From Bombilactobacillus mellis (GTDB lineage Bacteria > Bacillota > Bacilli > Lactobacillales > Lactobacillaceae), in NCBI RefSeq assembly GCF_000967245.1, contig NZ_KQ033878.1, positions 729,282 to 793,281 on the forward strand: a stretch of DNA of 64,000 nucleotides. Reading direction: 5' to 3'. Each line of letters opens with the position of its first letter. Positions within the stretch are counted from its first letter, which is position 1. Of this stretch, positions 6,501-15,426 are shown one piece after another. The notes below the pieces were generated by a model. It was given only the letters and a program-made list of their open reading frames with translations, made no database searches and was not told the origin of the DNA. The position numbers and the translations under genes were made by a program.

Positions 6501-8966
6501 TTAACTTTCAGTTTTTAAATTCTTATCAGCACCTGTATCCAGAGCATGTTTTGGAGTGCCATAATATTCTTCTACATCTTGTAATTTTTGATTATCATCT
6601 AATTGTGAAATTCCATCCAAATGAATTTTCTGTAAAACAATCATCGTTAACCACAGTAATAAAAGGGCCCCGATCATTACAGCTAACAAAATCACAATTG
6701 AATTTACAAAAGTAGCGGTGCCTAAACCGGAACTAATAGCTTCCCGGAAACTTAAAATCGAGTAAGTCATCGGTAAATACGGATGAATAACATTAAAGAA
6801 ATGATTCGTAATTTCCATTGGGAAAGTACCGCCTGAACCACCTAATTGCAACATTAAAAGTACCATTGCCACAAAGCGGCCGGGGTTATCAAAGGCCATT
6901 GATAAGAACATGATGATAAACATAATACATAGTGAAAAGACAATGGCAGTAGTGAAGAATTGGAAGACATGATCAATTTTCAAGCCTCCCACCATAATCA
7001 AACCGGCTTCCATCACACCCATTGCCACAGCAACTACAGTGCCGACACAAACCTTACTTAAGAACCATTCTGTTGCTGATTTACCAGCTTCAGAGACTTT
7101 GCGAATTGGATAAGCAAAGTTAAAGACCAAAGCGCCAATATAAAGAGCTACTGATAAAACATAAGGTGCTAAAGCATGGCCATAATTAGGCACATAACTA
7201 TAATTGCTGTGCTTGAGTTTGGTTGGAGCGGCAAACATCTGAGCATTTTTGCGACCGGATTTGATGCTATTAACTTGCTGAGCTCCATCGGTTAAAGCCA
7301 AACCTAATTGGTCACTGCCATTGGCTAATTGCTGAGCTCCACTAGTTAAAGTACCTGAATTTTCTTGCAGGGCTGAAGCACCGGCAGCCAATTGTTGAAT
7401 TCCATCAGTTAATTGAGTACTACCCGCACTTAATTGATCAATTCCTGAGGTCAAAGTAGGAACCATTTGATTCATTTGATTTAAACCAGTTGATAACTGT
7501 TGGGCTCCACCAACTAAGCCAGGTTGCGAACCGCTGCCGTTAACAGCCACTTGAATATTACTTAAACCTGAATTCAATTGGTTAATAGCCTGATTAGCAC
7601 CAGGTAAAGCCACGTTAGAAGCTTGAGCTAACTGAGCCACACTGGATTGTAATTGTGCAATTTGACCATTAAGTTGTTGTAATTGCGGAGCTGCTTGTTG
7701 AATAGCTTGTAAATTAGCAGCAATTTGTTGATCAGCCGCACTGGCAGCCTGTAAATTAGCAGCTACACTTTGCAAAGCACCGGCAATATCTGCTTGGCCG
7801 CCTTGACTGGCTGATTGTGCTACTGCTTGTTGTACAGTGCTAGTAATAATCTGTTGTTGTTCTGCCGTTAGACTATCTGGTCCTAAAGCATTAATGACCG
7901 CTTGGGAAATACCATTGGCCACAGCAGTAGGATCTGTTTGTGTAGCACCAGCGGCCTGACTGACATTTTGTAAAGTTGCTCCAGCCTCTTGTAAATTAGC
8001 GCCAATAGTTTGGGCTTGCGTACCAATCCCAGCAACTTGACCCATCAGACTATCCATACTACCTAAACTGCCGCTGCTGGCTTGTAGTTGTTGATTTAAC
8101 TGCTGTAAACCACTATTAATTTGTGGTAAGGCAGCTGTTAACTGATTTAATTGTGCTTGCTGATCGCCAGAATTGCTGGCCGCCAAAGCTGCTTGCAATT
8201 GTTGTAAACCACTACTTAATTGATTAGACCCATTGGCTAATTGATTAACACCAGAAGCTAATGGTTGAACACCCTGTTGTAATTGTTGAATCCCACCAGC
8301 TAAAGGTGCTACTTTGACATTCAAAGTTTGAATCCCATCATTAACTTGAGAAACGCCTGCCGTATATTGGTTTAATCCATCACTAAGCGTAACTGTTCCA
8401 TTATTTAATTGATTAGCCCCACTGGCAGCTTGCTTCATTCCTGCGCCTAACACATGCAGCTGCTCAAACATTGCACTGGCGTAGGCATCAGTGACAGCAG
8501 AACGAATTTGCTTTTCCAAACCGCTGGCTCCTACCTGACTAATAACTTCTCCGATATAATTTAAAGAATCATTAGTCTTATATTTGAGCTGCATTTTCTT
8601 TGGATGTTTCGATAACACCGTGGCTGCATTTTTCGAAAAATTCTGCGGAATAGTGATTACTGTATAATATTTTTTATCTTTTAATCCCTGTTCAGCCTGT
8701 TTTTTAGTCACAAAGTGCCAATCCAGCTGGTGATTCTTTTTTAATTTTTTAACTGCTTGCTTGCCGACATCTAATTTTTTACCTTCATAGTGTATCGGGC
8801 GATCTTCATTAACCACAGCTACAGGTAAATCTTCTGTACTACCATAAGGGTCCCAAACTGATTTTAAGAAGAAAATTGAATATAAAAAAGGAATTATAGT
8901 CATGACCACAACAGAGATTAAGAGTAGTCGGTTGCGGCCAATGAATTTCCATTCTTTTTTGATCAT
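6501..8966 (-). CDS. YhgE/Pip-family membrane protein with long repeat-rich extracellular domain
   Basis: The 821-aa protein has the YhgE/Pip (phage infection protein, EsaA-related) layout. There is one N-terminal membrane helix (about 12-32), then an extracellular domain ending near 180. About 400 residues of pseudo-heptad repeats follow (units like LNNGTVTLSDGLNQ, LADG, LASGVNQL), rich in Gln, Ala, Ser and Gly. Five or six C-terminal helices (about 595-780) resemble an ABC-2 permease. Family members include the lactococcal phage adsorption protein Pip; a transport role is also suspected. The start codon overlaps the stop of the TetR gene (ATGA), so the two form an operon like yhgD-yhgE in Bacillus. 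No ATPase partner or type VII genes are nearby. Confidence 0.85.
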   Translation of the reverse strand: MIKKEWKFIGRNRLLLISVVVMTIIPFLYSIFFLKSVWDPYGSTEDLPVAVVNEDRPIHYEGKKLDVGKQAVKKLKKNHQLDWHFVTKKQAEQGLKDKKYYTVITIPQNFSKNAATVLSKHPKKMQLKYKTNDSLNYIGEVISQVGASGLEKQIRSAVTDAYASAMFEQLHVLGAGMKQAASGANQLNNGTVTLSDGLNQYTAGVSQVNDGIQTLNVKVAPLAGGIQQLQQGVQPLASGVNQLANGSNQLSSGLQQLQAALAASNSGDQQAQLNQLTAALPQINSGLQQLNQQLQASSGSLGSMDSLMGQVAGIGTQAQTIGANLQEAGATLQNVSQAAGATQTDPTAVANGISQAVINALGPDSLTAEQQQIITSTVQQAVAQSASQGGQADIAGALQSVAANLQAASAADQQIAANLQAIQQAAPQLQQLNGQIAQLQSSVAQLAQASNVALPGANQAINQLNSGLSNIQVAVNGSGSQPGLVGGAQQLSTGLNQMNQMVPTLTSGIDQLSAGSTQLTDGIQQLAAGASALQENSGTLTSGAQQLANGSDQLGLALTDGAQQVNSIKSGRKNAQMFAAPTKLKHSNYSYVPNYGHALAPYVLSVALYIGALVFNFAYPIRKVSEAGKSATEWFLSKVCVGTVVAVAMGVMEAGLIMVGGLKIDHVFQFFTTAIVFSLCIMFIIMFLSMAFDNPGRFVAMVLLMLQLGGSGGTFPMEITNHFFNVIHPYLPMTYSILSFREAISSGLGTATFVNSIVILLAVMIGALLLLWLTMIVLQKIHLDGISQLDDNQKLQDVEEYYGTPKHALDTGADKNLKTES

Positions 8967-9562
8967 TGTGTTGCTCTCTTTCTTTCCATTTTATTTGGTA
9001 ATTCGACAATTTCACTGAGCTGCAAATCTAACAACTCTTCAAATTGTTGTTGTCGTTTGACGCTATCTAGTGGTAAAAATCCCATAATTTCAATGACTGT
9101 AAATCCTAGAACTGAACTAATTAGAGTCTGCACATATGAATCATTGTGCATATGCCGCAAATGAACACTTGCAACCAATTTATTGAGTAAATCCAACACT
9201 CGGGCCATTGCCTGGTAAAATTGACTATCATGGCTAAAATTATGCACATCATAAATCAATTCCACCATTTTGCCTTGGCTCTCAAAATAGTTATGGGCAA
9301 TTTCAGCATAACGACGAAAGGCAGCCTTGCCAGAAAGTCCTACTAATCCTTCAATTACTTGCTGATAAAGATTATCCATAAAAATAGTCCCTACCTGATC
9401 AATCAAATCACTTAAATTACGGAAGTAATTGTAGAGTGATTGTGAACGAATTTGGAGAGCCTTAGCTAAGCTTTGAAATGTTAAAGATTTTACCCCCTTA
9501 TCAAAAATAATTTGCTGTGCTGTTTGCAGAATTTGCTCTTTACTAATTCGCTGATTACTCAT
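8963..9562 (-). CDS. TetR-family regulator of the yhgE-like gene
   Basis: This 199-aa repressor has an N-terminal helix-turn-helix (about residues 5-50) containing FDKGVKSLTFQSLAKAL and SLYNYFRN, the classic TetR recognition helix. The C-terminal ligand domain is not recognisable by motif. The start is placed at the ATG at 9562, because AAAGGGGGG lies 6 bases upstream; the earlier ATG at 9568 abuts the Shine-Dalgarno and longer versions include it. It is first in a two-gene operon with the YhgE-like protein. A palindrome directly downstream of its own promoter suggests autorepression. Confidence 0.9.
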   Translation of the reverse strand: MSNQRISKEQILQTAQQIIFDKGVKSLTFQSLAKALQIRSQSLYNYFRNLSDLIDQVGTIFMDNLYQQVIEGLVGLSGKAAFRRYAEIAHNYFESQGKMVELIYDVHNFSHDSQFYQAMARVLDLLNKLVASVHLRHMHNDSYVQTLISSVLGFTVIEIMGFLPLDSVKRQQQFEELLDLQLSEIVELPNKMERKRATQ

Positions 9563-9580
9563 GTTCATCCCCCCTTTAGC

Positions 9581-9606
9581 TTGTAATCTCAAATCTACAA
9601 GTTGTA
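9581..9606. promoter_or_regulatory. Candidate TetR operator
   Basis: TACAA-G-TTGTA at 9596-9606 is a near-perfect palindrome. A second TTGTA at 9581-9585 pairs with the TACAA at 9596-9600 across 10 bases, giving overlapping inverted repeats. They lie at the predicted transcription start of the TetR gene, right next to its -10 box, the usual place for an autorepressor site. Confidence 0.55.
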
Positions 9607-9635
9607 ATTTTAGTACGATCCAAAGTAGTTTTCAA
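9607..9635 (-). promoter_or_regulatory. Promoter of TetR-yhgE operon
   Basis: On the minus strand TTGAAA (9635-9630) and TAAAAT (9612-9607) are separated by 17 bases, a good sigma-A promoter. The candidate operator begins at the base next to the -10 box. Confidence 0.6.
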
Positions 9636-9871
9636 GTGGAAATGCTTATTTTTTTCAGAAAATTTTGATTAAAATAAAAATTTATTTTTCACTGCTTTTT
9701 CAAGCTATTACAGCCTACTCCAGAATTTATTATTGCTGAATAAATTGAAAATTTTTTAAAACTACTCTTAGTAAAGTACCTAAACAAAATTATCTCTACT
9801 CTTATTTTTTAATGATATTATTACTTTAATGTAGTAAAGAAATTAATAGAGATTATTTAGGAGAATAAATA
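9636..9871. other. Leader of the GH3 gene
   Basis: This AT-rich stretch lies between the divergent TetR and GH3 genes. A weak TTACT-N7-AGTAA repeat occurs around 9820-9837. A GGAG lies 10-12 bases before the GH3 start. No confident promoter hexamers, cre site or small gene were seen. Confidence 0.25.
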
Positions 9872-12343
9872 ATGAAACAAAAAATTAGTTCTTTTGAGCC
9901 CCAACCATTTGAACAAGCTCATATTGACACAGTGCGCCAATTAGCTCCTGAATGTATGGTTCTTTTAAAAAATGACGGAACACTTCCTTTGTCCCAAGTC
10001 GGACCTTTAGCCTTATACGGTAACGGAGCCAGACAAACCTTAAAAGGGGGCAGTGGCTCCGGCGATGTCAATGTCAGACACTTTGTAAGTGTGGAAGAAG
10101 GCCTTGAAAATGCAGGTTTTCAAATCACCACCAAAAAGTGGCTCAATAGTTACGAACAACTAATTAATAAAGTGCAACAAGATTACTCTGCTTCCTTAAA
10201 AAAGGAGGCCAGGCAAAAAGAAATTGATCCTACCTTTTTTCTTTTAGGTAAAAAGGCTTCAGAACCGGAATATAATTTTCCTTTAGATGGAGCAGGCGAC
10301 ACCGCCGTCTATGTCCTAGCAAGAAGTTCAGGGGAAGGAACAGACCACAAACCTCAAGCTGGGGATATCAATCTGACTACGACAGAAATTCGCGATATTT
10401 TAAATTTAAATCACAAGTATAAACACTTTATCCTAGTGCTTAATGTCGGCGGCTTGGTTGACCTCTCTCCTGTGCAAGAAGTTCAAACTGTTTTATTATT
10501 AGGACAATTAGGAACTCCTACAGGTGACGCTTTGGCTGATGTACTCTTGGGTAAGAGTTATCCTTCAGGTAAACTAACTATGACTTGGGCTCCCATTAAT
10601 TCCTATCCTTCAACTAGAGGCTTTGGCGCGGCTGATGAAACTAATTATAGAGAAGGAATTTATGTTGGCTACCGCTATTTTGATACAGTCCAAACAACAG
10701 TGACTTATCCTTTTGGTTTTGGACTTGGTTTCACTTCTTTTCAAATTCATGTGGATCAAATATCCGTAAATATGGACATCATCTCTGTAGATGTCAGTGT
10801 TCATAATTCTGGCGCTAAACCGGGTAAAGAAGTAGTTCAAGTTTATTATTCAGCCCCTCAAGGTCAATTAGATAAGCCTTATCAGGAATTAGCGGCCTTT
10901 GCTAAAACTCCTGAGTTGCAAGGTGGTCAAAGTACGAAACTTCATTTAGAGTATAATCTGCGTCAAATGGCTTCTTATGACTCGCAAAATAATAATTGGC
11001 TTTTAGAAAAGGGTAAATACCTTATTCGCGTGGGTAATAGTTCTCAAAATACTACAATTGCTGGAGTAGTGATCTTAGATGAGAATATAATTAGTGAACA
11101 CGACCTCCAAATCAAAGGGACAGATTACTTTAGCGACTGGAAACCAGAAACAAATAATATGATACCAGCGACTTCTAACTTAGATTGTCCAACTTTCACA
11201 ATCAAAAATATCAATTTAAATAAGAAGACCGCTACTGCTGTTCATACACCCGCTGCATCAACTTTTCACTCAGTTGCTACTTGGGCTGACCTCAAACAAA
11301 AGCGGGTTACCTTCGAGGAATTTGTGAGTGGTTTAAGCGATGAAGAATTAATTCAAATCTGTCTAGGAGCCTATAAAGAAAGCCACTCCCAGAGTGCTTT
11401 AGATGTTATCGGTAATGCCTCTTCTCAAGTAGCGGGAGCTGCTGGCGAAACTACTCATGCTCTACAGCACTTAGGGGTCCCAGCCTTAGTGATGGCCGAT
11501 GGCCCGGCGGGTTTACGGCTTAGTCCGCAATACTCCATGACTAAAAATAATGCCCAAAGTATTACCACGGACTCCCCTGTAAAAGCTGACAAAAAGCAAC
11601 CTGTCTATTATCAATATTGTATTGCCATCCCTATTGGAACTGATATCGCCCAAAGCTGGAATGAACAATTAGCAGAAACCTGCGGTAATATTGTGGGCCA
11701 GGAAATGGAAATTTTTGGTATTGATATTTGGCTTGCACCTGCACTTAATATTCAGCGTTCGCCACTATGTGGTCGCAATTTTGAATACTTTTCTGAAGAT
11801 CCTTATGTTAGTGGAATTATGGCAGCCGCTATCACTCAGGGGGTTCAAAAACATCCCCATAAAGCTACTACGATTAAACATTTCGCTTGCAATAATCAAG
11901 AAACCAATCGTTTCTTTTCCAATAGTAATGTGAGCGTGCGGGCCCTTCGGGAAATTTATTTAAAAGGCTTTGAAATCTGTATTAAAAAATCACAACCACA
12001 CTTTTTAATGACTTCTTACAATTTAGTTAATGGTGAACATTCCTCGAATAGAAGAGATTTACTCACCAACGTCGTTCGCCAGGAATGGGGATTTCAAGGA
12101 GTTATTATGACTGATTGGCTGGCTACCGGCGGCACAGGTGAAAAGAGTACTAAATGGCCTAGTGCTTCTGCTGCTGGTGATGTTAAAGCCGGTAACGATT
12201 TAACCATGCCCGGAACTGCAGCTGACAAAGAGAATCTGGTTCAAGCCCTAAATAATGAAAATCATCCTTATAGTTTAAACAGAGCTTATTTACAACAAAG
12301 TGCCCAAAGAGTACTTGCTATGATTTATCAATTAACTGCTTAG
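9872..12343 (+). CDS. GH3 beta-glucosidase-like glycosidase with inverted domain order
   Basis: The 823-aa cytoplasmic protein (no signal peptide) is a glycoside hydrolase family 3 enzyme with its domains swapped. The alpha/beta sandwich normally found at the C-terminus comes first (about 20-230, MVLLKNDGTLPL and GGSGSGDV). A fibronectin-III-like domain follows (about 300-400). The TIM-barrel catalytic domain is last (about 480-820), with ADGPAGLR, GRNFEYFSEDP, KHFACNNQETNR and the nucleophile Asp747 in GVIMTDW. Reversed GH3 architectures are known, for example in Ruminococcus albus. It is likely to cleave beta-glucosides, possibly phytochemical glycosides taken up by the cell, which is inference. 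No transporter is adjacent and it appears monocistronic. Confidence 0.88.
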   Translation: MKQKISSFEPQPFEQAHIDTVRQLAPECMVLLKNDGTLPLSQVGPLALYGNGARQTLKGGSGSGDVNVRHFVSVEEGLENAGFQITTKKWLNSYEQLINKVQQDYSASLKKEARQKEIDPTFFLLGKKASEPEYNFPLDGAGDTAVYVLARSSGEGTDHKPQAGDINLTTTEIRDILNLNHKYKHFILVLNVGGLVDLSPVQEVQTVLLLGQLGTPTGDALADVLLGKSYPSGKLTMTWAPINSYPSTRGFGAADETNYREGIYVGYRYFDTVQTTVTYPFGFGLGFTSFQIHVDQISVNMDIISVDVSVHNSGAKPGKEVVQVYYSAPQGQLDKPYQELAAFAKTPELQGGQSTKLHLEYNLRQMASYDSQNNNWLLEKGKYLIRVGNSSQNTTIAGVVILDENIISEHDLQIKGTDYFSDWKPETNNMIPATSNLDCPTFTIKNINLNKKTATAVHTPAASTFHSVATWADLKQKRVTFEEFVSGLSDEELIQICLGAYKESHSQSALDVIGNASSQVAGAAGETTHALQHLGVPALVMADGPAGLRLSPQYSMTKNNAQSITTDSPVKADKKQPVYYQYCIAIPIGTDIAQSWNEQLAETCGNIVGQEMEIFGIDIWLAPALNIQRSPLCGRNFEYFSEDPYVSGIMAAAITQGVQKHPHKATTIKHFACNNQETNRFFSNSNVSVRALREIYLKGFEICIKKSQPHFLMTSYNLVNGEHSSNRRDLLTNVVRQEWGFQGVIMTDWLATGGTGEKSTKWPSASAAGDVKAGNDLTMPGTAADKENLVQALNNENHPYSLNRAYLQQSAQRVLAMIYQLTA

Positions 12344-12372
12344 CTACTCAACTAATATTAGTATAAAAAATA

Positions 12373-12405
12373 CCCCATCGTATTTTCCTGATACGACGGG
12401 GTTAT
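12373..12405. terminator. Bidirectional terminator between GH3 and DUF1129 genes
   Basis: The hairpin CCCCATCGTAT/ATACGACGGGG (12373-12383 with 12391-12401, one G-T pair) has an A-run before and a T-rich tail after it. It serves both convergent operons and ends the rsmG-to-DUF1129 transcript. Confidence 0.8.
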
Positions 12406-12420
12406 TTGTTATCTTTTCAA

Positions 12421-13170
12421 TTATCTACCTGATAATGTATTAATAGTAATATGATAATAATAACGGAAAAGCCATCTGATACCATAAACTACTACTGCTA
12501 GAATAATATTAACAATCGGCGGCAAGATTGGATTAATAGCTGGCGGTAAAATATAAGTTAATAAAGAAACCATCCAAATAACAACCAAAGCTAAGACAGA
12601 ATAAAGAATAATTTGCCAAGCAGATTTACGTTTCTTTTTGGTTTCCATCATTTGCTGATTAAACCAGGCAAATAAAATACCCCACAAAGCGCAAATCACA
12701 ATTGTGGTTAGAATACCCATTTGGTTACTACGGTCAGGATGCTTGGTAAAAAAGCCCATAATTCCAAAAACTACTAGAAACATGGCGCCCCATAACAGCG
12801 CCCCATCAACACTTAATTTCCAAAATTCCACTTGCTTATTAGAAGTTTCTTTTTTATGGAGCAGAGTATCAACTTCAGTCGCTACCGTTCCATATAATTG
12901 CCGGGCCGGAATTCCCTTAATTTGATTATCGATGACTTCTGACAATAAATCATCTACTTGTCGTTGAGCCTGCTGATCACTTTTACCATTTTCGACCAAC
13001 GCTTTATGCAGTTTAAATAAATAATCTTCATTACGCTTGCTCAATTTTGCTCGCAGCTGTTCTGGTGATGCCGCTGCTACTTGTTGAGCTACAAGGGCTT
13101 GTTCGTGCCTTTTAGCTGCTTTAGCTTGCTGTTTTTTTTGTGCTTGTTTATTTTTTTGGCGTGGATCCAT
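12421..13170 (-). CDS. DUF1129-family membrane protein
   Basis: The 249-aa protein has a very basic, Gln/Lys-rich N-terminus (1-45) and a soluble helical part to about residue 115. Four predicted membrane helices follow (about 122-140, 150-168, 186-210, 215-235). This is the DUF1129 layout found in lactobacilli and enterococci, usually downstream of ychF; its function is unknown. It is the last gene of the noc-parAB-ychF operon, 12 bases after ychF, and ends at a strong terminator. Confidence 0.75.
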   Translation of the reverse strand: MDPRQKNKQAQKKQQAKAAKRHEQALVAQQVAAASPEQLRAKLSKRNEDYLFKLHKALVENGKSDQQAQRQVDDLLSEVIDNQIKGIPARQLYGTVATEVDTLLHKKETSNKQVEFWKLSVDGALLWGAMFLVVFGIMGFFTKHPDRSNQMGILTTIVICALWGILFAWFNQQMMETKKKRKSAWQIILYSVLALVVIWMVSLLTYILPPAINPILPPIVNIILAVVVYGIRWLFRYYYHITINTLSGR

Positions 13171-13182
13171 TCTTTCCCCTTT

Positions 13183-14283
13183 CTAGACATTAAACCTAAA
13201 TTCAATAATGTCGCCGTCTTGTACTTGATATTCTTTGCCTTCTAAGCGCAAGCGCCCAGCTTCACGTACGGCTTGGACGCTACCATATTTGTCTAAATCG
13301 GCAAAAGAAATAGTCTCTGCACGAATAAATCCCCGTTCAAAATCAGAGTGAATAATCCCGGCTACTTGTGGCGCCTTCATTCCCTGATGAAAAGTCCAAG
13401 CTCGAGTTTCCGGACCACCAGCAGTAAAAAATGTGGCTAATCCTAATAAATGATAGCTAGCCCGAATTAAACGATCCAAGCCTGACTCTTCGACTCCCTC
13501 AGCTTCTAGGAAATCCTGCCGGTCGCTATCGTCTAATTCTGCAATTTCTTCTTCAGTTTTAGCCGAAATAGCAATAACTTCTGCGTGAGCCTGTTTGGCA
13601 TAATCTTGCACTTGCTGATAATAAGGAGAATTTTCAGGATGGGCCATATCTTCTTCTGCAATATTGGCTACATATAAAACCGGCTTAGAGGTTAATAAAA
13701 ATAAATCATGAACAATCTTTTTCTCAGCCTCATTAAACTCAATATCCCGGACAGCTCCTCCCGCTTCTAAAACAGGCTTAATCTTTTGTAAAACTGCCAG
13801 TTCTGATTGGGCACTTTTATCTTTAGTTCGAGCAACTTTTTCTACACGAGCATAGCGTTTATTAACACTATCCAAATCGGCAATACTTAATTCCAGATTG
13901 ATTGTCTCAATATCATCTACCGGATCAATTTTTCCGTTAACATGAGTAATATTATCATCAGCAAAGGCCCGCACGACATGAACAATAGCATCTACTTGAC
14001 GAATATTTTCCAAAAATTTATTGCCTAATCCCTCGCCCTGACTGGCACCTTTGACAATACCGGCAATATCAGTAAATTCAAATGTTGTATGAACAATTTT
14101 TTTGGCGGGAATTAATTCATCAATCCGTTGCAAACGTTTATCAGGAACCTCAACCATCCCGACATTAGGATCGATCGTGGCAAACGGATAATTGGCCATT
14201 TCTGCGCCAGCTTTAGTAATTGCATTAAATAAAGTAGATTTTCCGACATTGGGCAAACCCACAATTCCTGCTGTTAGTGACAT
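13183..14283 (-). CDS. ychF: Ribosome-binding ATPase/GTPase YchF (Obg family)
   Basis: This 366-aa Obg-like P-loop NTPase has GLPNVGKSTLFNAIT (residues 8-22) as the Walker A/G1 motif and TDIAGIVKGASQGEGLG (68-84) as the G3 region. NIAEED stands at the position of the altered G4 motif (NKxD in GTPases), which explains the ATP preference of this family. The C-terminal TGS-like domain ends in DGDIIEFRFNV. YchF binds ribosomes and is linked to stress and translation control. It lies in the conserved order parB-DUF951-ychF, 11 bases after the DUF951 gene. Confidence 0.96.
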   Translation of the reverse strand: MSLTAGIVGLPNVGKSTLFNAITKAGAEMANYPFATIDPNVGMVEVPDKRLQRIDELIPAKKIVHTTFEFTDIAGIVKGASQGEGLGNKFLENIRQVDAIVHVVRAFADDNITHVNGKIDPVDDIETINLELSIADLDSVNKRYARVEKVARTKDKSAQSELAVLQKIKPVLEAGGAVRDIEFNEAEKKIVHDLFLLTSKPVLYVANIAEEDMAHPENSPYYQQVQDYAKQAHAEVIAISAKTEEEIAELDDSDRQDFLEAEGVEESGLDRLIRASYHLLGLATFFTAGGPETRAWTFHQGMKAPQVAGIIHSDFERGFIRAETISFADLDKYGSVQAVREAGRLRLEGKEYQVQDGDIIEFRFNV

Positions 14284-14294
14284 AAATAAACTCC

Positions 14295-14546
14295 TTAATT
14301 CATTAAATGTGGTAAACGCAGCTTCTGCGGATCCAGATAAAATTTTTCCTGTTCCGTTTTCACTTCATGCGCTTGGGTAATTATTTTTTTAAAGCGCTTA
14401 TTAAAATAGGCGCGCTTAAGCATTACGTCATGACCACACCCCAAACAACGCACTTTAATGTCCGCACCTAAGCGAGTTACTTCCCAGCGATTTTGTCCAC
14501 AAGCATGCTGCTTTTTCATCATGACAATATCACCTAGATTATACAT
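14295..14546 (-). CDS. DUF951 family protein
   Basis: This 83-aa soluble protein starts MYNLGDIVMMKK, the usual N-terminus of DUF951 proteins. It carries HACGQNRW and RCLGCGH, whose paired cysteines suggest a small metal-binding or OB-like fold. The C-terminal 20 residues extend beyond the typical 60-70 aa. In Firmicutes it almost always sits between parB and ychF, as here. Its function is not established; a nucleic-acid role is only inference from the gene context. Confidence 0.85.
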   Translation of the reverse strand: MYNLGDIVMMKKQHACGQNRWEVTRLGADIKVRCLGCGHDVMLKRAYFNKRFKKIITQAHEVKTEQEKFYLDPQKLRLPHLMN

Positions 14547-14562
14547 CGTAATCGGGCCTCCT

Positions 14563-15426
14563 TTAATTCAGTGAGATATCTAACAAATCTAAAATCCGGT
14601 TCAAATCTTGAGTGGAAGAAAAATCAATTTGAATTTTACCCTTCCCATCTTTGGAACTAATGACGTGGACACTCGTTCCCAGTTTTTCAATCAACTGCTC
14701 TTCTGTCTCTTGAATAAATGGAGACTTTTTTCTCTTATTTGGCATCGTAGTTGTTGTTTGCGGATGAGATACCATTTTTTCTAACTGACGAACAGTTAAT
14801 CCTTGATCCACCACTTTTTGTGCCACTTGATCAATTTTACGGGGATCTTTTAAAGTCAACAATGTCCGGGCTTGCGCCATTGTTAATTTGGACTCCATTA
14901 ATAATTGTTTTGTTTTATTGGGTAAGGATAATAAACGTAAATAATTTGCAATATAAGGTCGACTTTTGCCTAATTTTTCTGAGATTTGTTCTTGTGTTAA
15001 ATGCAGTTTTTCAATTAAAGTTTGATAAGCTTGTGCTTCTTCAATTGGGTTTAAATCTTCCCGCTGCAAATTCTCTAAAACCCCGATTTCCATCATTTGA
15101 CTTTCATCTAAATTACGAATAATTGCGGGAATAGTAGGCCTTTGAGCGATTTTACTAGCACGAAAACGCCGCTCACCTACCACTATTTGATAACCATTAA
15201 CACTTTTACGAACAACAATAGGTTGAAACACACCATTTTCCTTAATTGATTGAGCTAACTCATTTAAAGCATCTTGGGAAAATTCTTTCCGTGGTTGATA
15301 AGGATTAGGCCGAATATCATTTAAATTAATATCAACAACATTTTCTGAATTAATTTCATCAGTCTCAAAATCTGAAAAAATCGCATCAATTCCGCGTCCT
15401 AATCCACTACGCTTTTTGTCAGGCAT
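14563..15426 (-). CDS. parB: Chromosome partitioning protein ParB (Spo0J)
   Basis: ParB binds parS sites, slides as a CTP-gated clamp and recruits SMC for origin segregation. The 287-aa protein has the N-terminal GLGRGIDAIF motif, the CTP-binding ParB/Srx domain with RPNPYQPRK and GERRFRAS (about 75-82), and ENLQREDLNPIEEAQAY. The helix-turn-helix EQISEKLGKSRPYIANYLRLL follows, then a C-terminal dimerisation domain. It overlaps the end of parA by 8 bases. It is shorter in the linker than Noc next door, and the SKIAQ/SRPYIAN helix-turn-helix is Spo0J-like. Confidence 0.94.
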   Translation of the reverse strand: MPDKKRSGLGRGIDAIFSDFETDEINSENVVDINLNDIRPNPYQPRKEFSQDALNELAQSIKENGVFQPIVVRKSVNGYQIVVGERRFRASKIAQRPTIPAIIRNLDESQMMEIGVLENLQREDLNPIEEAQAYQTLIEKLHLTQEQISEKLGKSRPYIANYLRLLSLPNKTKQLLMESKLTMAQARTLLTLKDPRKIDQVAQKVVDQGLTVRQLEKMVSHPQTTTTMPNKRKKSPFIQETEEQLIEKLGTSVHVISSKDGKGKIQIDFSSTQDLNRILDLLDISLN

